Shown: one piece after another, positions 60,301 through 64,000 of the stretch | Numbering within the stretch: the stretch's first letter is position 1 | Layout of the letters: every line of letters starts with the position of its first letter | DNA from: Cliona cf. orientalis | Taxonomy: Eukaryota; Porifera; Demospongiae; Clionaida; Clionaidae | Assembly (NCBI GenBank): GCA_963930775.1 | Contig: OZ005707.1 | Span: 1,116,001 to 1,180,000 of the forward strand | Length of the DNA stretch: 64,000 nt | Direction of reading: 5' to 3' | The notes under the pieces: model-generated | The model's database searches: none | What the model was told of the DNA's origin: nothing | What the model saw: the letters and a program-made list of their open reading frames with translations, nothing else | Translations under genes and position numbers: made by a program

Positions 60301-63300
60301 TCCTCCAATCTCAGTAAATCTTCTAGCGATCTCCCTGGATGTCTGAGCCATAGTATCAAATGGATTACTGATGTATGGAGTTTGGACTCGATATCGATTC
60401 ATGATATCGGACTGATTCAGAAATCCCAAGAAGAGTGCAGAGGTAGATTCCAAACCTTAAAATAAATAAAATAGGCAGGTGTAGCCATTGGAATACTAAT
60501 TTTGTTGAAATGGCGTACCGGTAGTCCTTAGGGTAACTGTGTATCGTTTATCCAAAGCGGGAAGCAGCCTGCGATTTACTCTTGGTGGAAATTGCTGGAT
60601 ATGAGTTAATACTGATTCAGTTTGACCGACCGTTGGCATAAATTCTGCATCCTTGAGTCCTGTTTGAGTGTGCAGATTATAAGCACTTGATTGATAACTA
60701 AAGTTTGTAGCTCTCTACTTACTTATCAGAATGCTTGGATTTGCTCCAATTATGGCACAGCGGTGAACAAAGTTACAGAACTCCAATGAATTGTAGAGCT
60801 GCCTTCCAGGCTCAAAGAAGAAGAGATTATCACTAGGGTCTTCCTCCTTCCCATCGGCCAAGGCAACAATCTCAGAGAGGTTTGCAAAGGCATTGTTGTC
60901 CAAATAGAGGACTCCTGACTCTATAGTAGCTGTTTCACTGTTGTTGAAGTTCACTTGAGTTGCAGGAAAGACATCATCCCCCAGCCGCTCACTTCCAATT
61001 CTCCAGACTATAATAATGGAATTAAAAAAATGTATACATGATAAGCAGATATGCAAAGGTTTAGCATACGTGTCCCAACACACAATATTATTTTTCTAAG
61101 GCAAACTTACATATCTCTTCGATATCTTCACTGACTCCCGCCCACAGGATGGAGGCTCTGTCCTCCCTCACAGTCCTCAGTACCTCATTCACAGTGTCAT
61201 TCACAAGGAAAGTTAACACCTCGGCAAACTCAACTTCAAAAATAAGCTCCAATAGTGTGATATTCAACTCTGATTCGATATACGTGATCCCTCCACTGGT
61301 TATGTTAGCTCTCAAGCCTGCACCATTCACTGTTATCACTGTGATGTAGTATGTCGTATTGGCTTCCAAAAGTCCCAGAAGATTAGAGTTTGTTGCTCGA
61401 GTTGCTGCACCTACACTCACAGGCTGTTGTATGTCGTCTCCATAGGGAGAGCTGCCGATCGCCCAGAGGTACTCCACAATGCCACTTTGGGGATCTCGGA
61501 ATGCCCAGCTGGCAGAAATGGTGTCATTGTTTCCCTGGAATATGGTTGGCTCCACAGTTGAAAAAGCCACATCATAGTGATCAATCGCCCCAACTAATTC
61601 TGGTGGTGAAGTATCTATAACGACTCCATTAGAGCTTGATGAAAATCTCTTTCCTGAAGCCGTAACTGCTTCAACAGTGATATAGTAGACAGGTGGCTGA
61701 AAGTGATCGGTGAGAGGGTTGCTGAGGACATTTTCAGCAATTTCGTTGGTGAGGTGGAGAGGCAGCTGGCCCCCTGAGCCTACTAGGGATCGATCGACGT
61801 CCGAGTAGTAACCATCGTCTAGGTTGAGGTCTCGGAATGTCAATGGTATCGTGTAAGGATCTGTATCGGTACAGTTACTCTCACAGCCGTACTCAGCACA
61901 GGGGCCATTACCACAAGGCAAGCATGGATACTCAATGGTCTGAAAATTAGAGAATATAATAAAAATAGTATTATTAAAATTAATGTTGCTACTGAGAGTG
62001 ATTAATAATTTACCTGATAATCTTTGACGTCCACAATGCCTGGTCGTGTTCCAATCCCAGCTCTGAACTCCACTATAGGACTCCCAAGACTGAAGAATGG
62101 AATACCATAGTCACACAGGTGGCCCAGTCTGATGGGAAGATGAACATTGCCGAAGACTGCCTGGACCACAGGAATTGGATCTGGACTAGTAGGTTGGATT
62201 TCAGGAACCTGGCCATTCTTATTGAAGACATGAAGAATGATGGTTGTGTTATCATCTGAGAAGACAGGTAGTGTCTGTAGTGTTGTTTCCTGGACTCCAT
62301 CGACGTAGAGGTCTGCTTGTCTCGTGTTCGGAACCTCCACTCTGAATTCGATACTGTATGTGTGTGATATGCTAAGGTTGATGTGCGAGAGATCTTGTCT
62401 CACAAAGATCGGTCTGCTCAAAGGGTTCGTTGATTTTGACCACAGTACAACACTCTGAGAGGTCTGATTGCGATAGATTTGCACACCAAATGCGTTAATA
62501 TCAGGAAATTCAACATTCAACATTTCTGGCTCGAATATTGGAACGAGATTGGGATTTTCAGAATCAACAAAAGTGACGGCAGTAACTGCATTATCTTCAA
62601 AGCGTCTTGTCCCAAATGCTGTGAGAATATCTAGAGATACAACACCACCTCTTGAGAGTTGAACATTAGTCTGGTAAGCACCAGTTAAAATCGGTGGATC
62701 ACCTCTGTCAGTTTCAGCCATTATTTGCACTCCTGGTGGGTCAGTTGAAAGTGCAACTCGACTGCTTTGATAACCAATATTGCCAGCAACATGACCTATA
62801 GCTATGGCTGTTGATGCTGAAAGAGCTTCCCAAGGAGGTGTCGGGGCTTGGAAATCAAAGAAGGCTACCGTTGGGCAAGGCATATTCTCAATTGTGCCAT
62901 TGATGTAAGAGTTGGAAACAGGCAGCTTTGAATGTGTGAAGACTGCACTGAGCATACTCGTATCACTCTGGTAGATCACATCACCCTCCCAGTCGGTACC
63001 ATCCTTGACAGTGCCTGCTATTGGAGCGATGGAGTCCACCACAACTGGTTGGGAGTAGCCATCACTTTTCAAGCCTGCTCGGTTTGTCGCTCGTACCACG
63101 GCAACATATGACTGTCCTTCCTCGAGCTCCAAATTTCCAAAGCTCACCTGTCGCTCCAGACCAGCTTCAACAAACTCCCGTACTAGTATCAAGGTAGTTT
63201 CATTATTATTGTCACATCCTCCACTTTGTTGAAATATTCCAACTTCATACGATCCAATGCCACTCTCTGGGTCTTGGAAATCATCCCAAGTGACATCTAT

Positions 63301-64000
63301 GAGCTGCTCACGTTGAACATACACTACATATGTCTCATTTTCAGGAACCGTTTCTCTCGATTGTGGTGGTCCAAGGATAATTGATCGTGGAGAAGGATTT
63401 GGAATGGGTCTTGTGGTATCAACTGTTACACCATTCGGTGATAGTACTGCTCTGCATTTCTTAGCTTGGTCAATCACACGAAGCGTGACATAGTACGTAG
63501 AGTTGTGTTGGAGGTTTAGTTCAGTGGCTGTTGCTGTAGTGTCTAAGTTCATGCCAGTGAATCCAAATACTTCAAAATAGTCGGTGAAATTTGACTCGGT
63601 GTCCTCGCAAAACATTTCTAGCTCTCTCTCGGTGAAGCTACGTGTTCCAAGTGCCCATTCATACAATCTAATGGGCAGATCTGACTCAAATTCTGTCCAA
63701 TACAGACTCACTCTCGTGGTGTCAGACTGGTACTTGTTTAAGGTTATTTCTCCTGGGATGATGCCTCGCCGATAGCCTACAGATATACCATTCGAGGTGG
63801 CATCAATGTACGCCCCAGAAACTGTGTGTGCTCTGACAGTGATATAGTAGGTAATGGATTCTGGGACGAGATCTAGGTTGTAGAAAGCATGGCTAGTGTT
63901 TAACCCAACATTTGTGAATGGAGCAATGTCAGTACGTGTGCTCGGATACTCTCGATCACTACCGGCTGCGACCTCATAGAATGTGATCTCCTGTTCTGGG
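57354..64000 (-). CDS. Gene D: large extracellular FN3-like / cadherin-like / EGF / VWC protein (partial, 5' end beyond right edge)
   Basis: Thirteen exons, about 1,836 residues in the window: 62014 to beyond 64000, 61111-61939, 60723-61007, 60519-60659, 60177-60455, 60015-60097, 58850-59948, 58626-58778, 58116-58394, 57923-58048, 57761-57824, 57477-57605, 57354-57408. The first exons carry FN3-like beta-sandwich repeats with the linker (V/I)(V/I)D(T/S)(T/S/I)(R/P/A)P, at about 63400, 63030 and 61610. The exon at 58850-59948 starts with a basic RRRRQ site (possible furin cleavage), then cadherin-like repeats (EDTILEYQLEFSDNEGDLV) and an EGF domain (YNCSCPAGFEGEYCE). A Cys-rich module (CRADYCGACTA), a chordin-type Cys module, a calcium-binding EGF (DINECQ) and a VWC-like module (CNWCIC) follow before the stop. 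No membrane segment lies near the C-terminus, so it is probably secreted. Function is unknown; its position next to gene C suggests, but does not show, a matrix role. Confidence 0.75.

Overview
This window looks like nuclear DNA of a gene-dense invertebrate animal, most likely a demosponge. The coding regions are split into many short exons with GT-AG (rarely GC-AG) introns, often 60-250 bases long. The non-coding DNA is AT-rich and full of (GA)n/(CT)n, poly-C and TACATG-type repeats. The gene set pairs conserved eukaryotic proteins (SIN3, GPATCH4, RAB8) with large secreted proteins built from SRCR, LDL-receptor A, EGF, VWC and many Calx-beta domains. The species assignment is inference.

Layout from left to right: (1) 596-15360, minus: a secreted or cell-surface protein with five SRCR domains, running off the left edge; its long introns are full of microsatellites. 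(2) 15716-22786, plus: gene A, divergent from the SRCR gene across a 355-base gap, with two LDLa-like modules, a Cys-rich module, nine Calx-beta domains and a C-terminal domain of inter-alpha-trypsin inhibitor heavy chains (ITI_HC_C). (3) 23546-26814, plus: gene B, a short paralogue (two Calx-beta, EGF, ITI_HC_C). (4) 27308-35913, minus: a complete SIN3 corepressor gene of 23 exons. (5) 36104-39390, minus: a GPATCH4-like gene with two transposon-like insertions in its introns. (6) 39925-44668, plus: a seven-exon RAB8-type GTPase, divergent from GPATCH4. (7) 45687-56789, minus: gene C, a 36-exon paralogue of A with about 14 Calx-beta domains and the same C-terminal domain. (8) 57354-64000, minus: gene D, the 3' part of another large extracellular protein (FN3-like, cadherin-like, EGF, VWC).

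The most striking content is the A/B/C family. It resembles the sponge aggregation factor family (clustered, Calx-beta-rich, phase-1 introns), but the C-terminal domain carries the heavy-chain hallmarks: a Gly-Asp-Asp-Pro-His-Phe start, an HG(I/L)(I/L)GQFF-type motif and a Cys-Trp plus GEGLIDG end. In vertebrate ITIH proteins the Asp-Pro bond of this site is cleaved and the Asp is esterified to a glycosaminoglycan, so these proteins could be joined covalently to a sponge glycan by the same chemistry. The last coding exon of the three genes shares a 147-base tract with no difference, although neighbouring exons have diverged, which points to gene conversion. Exon boundaries were placed by hand from splice signals, reading frame and homology. 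In genes A, C, SIN3, GPATCH4 and RAB8 the placed exons join into one open frame with a stop.
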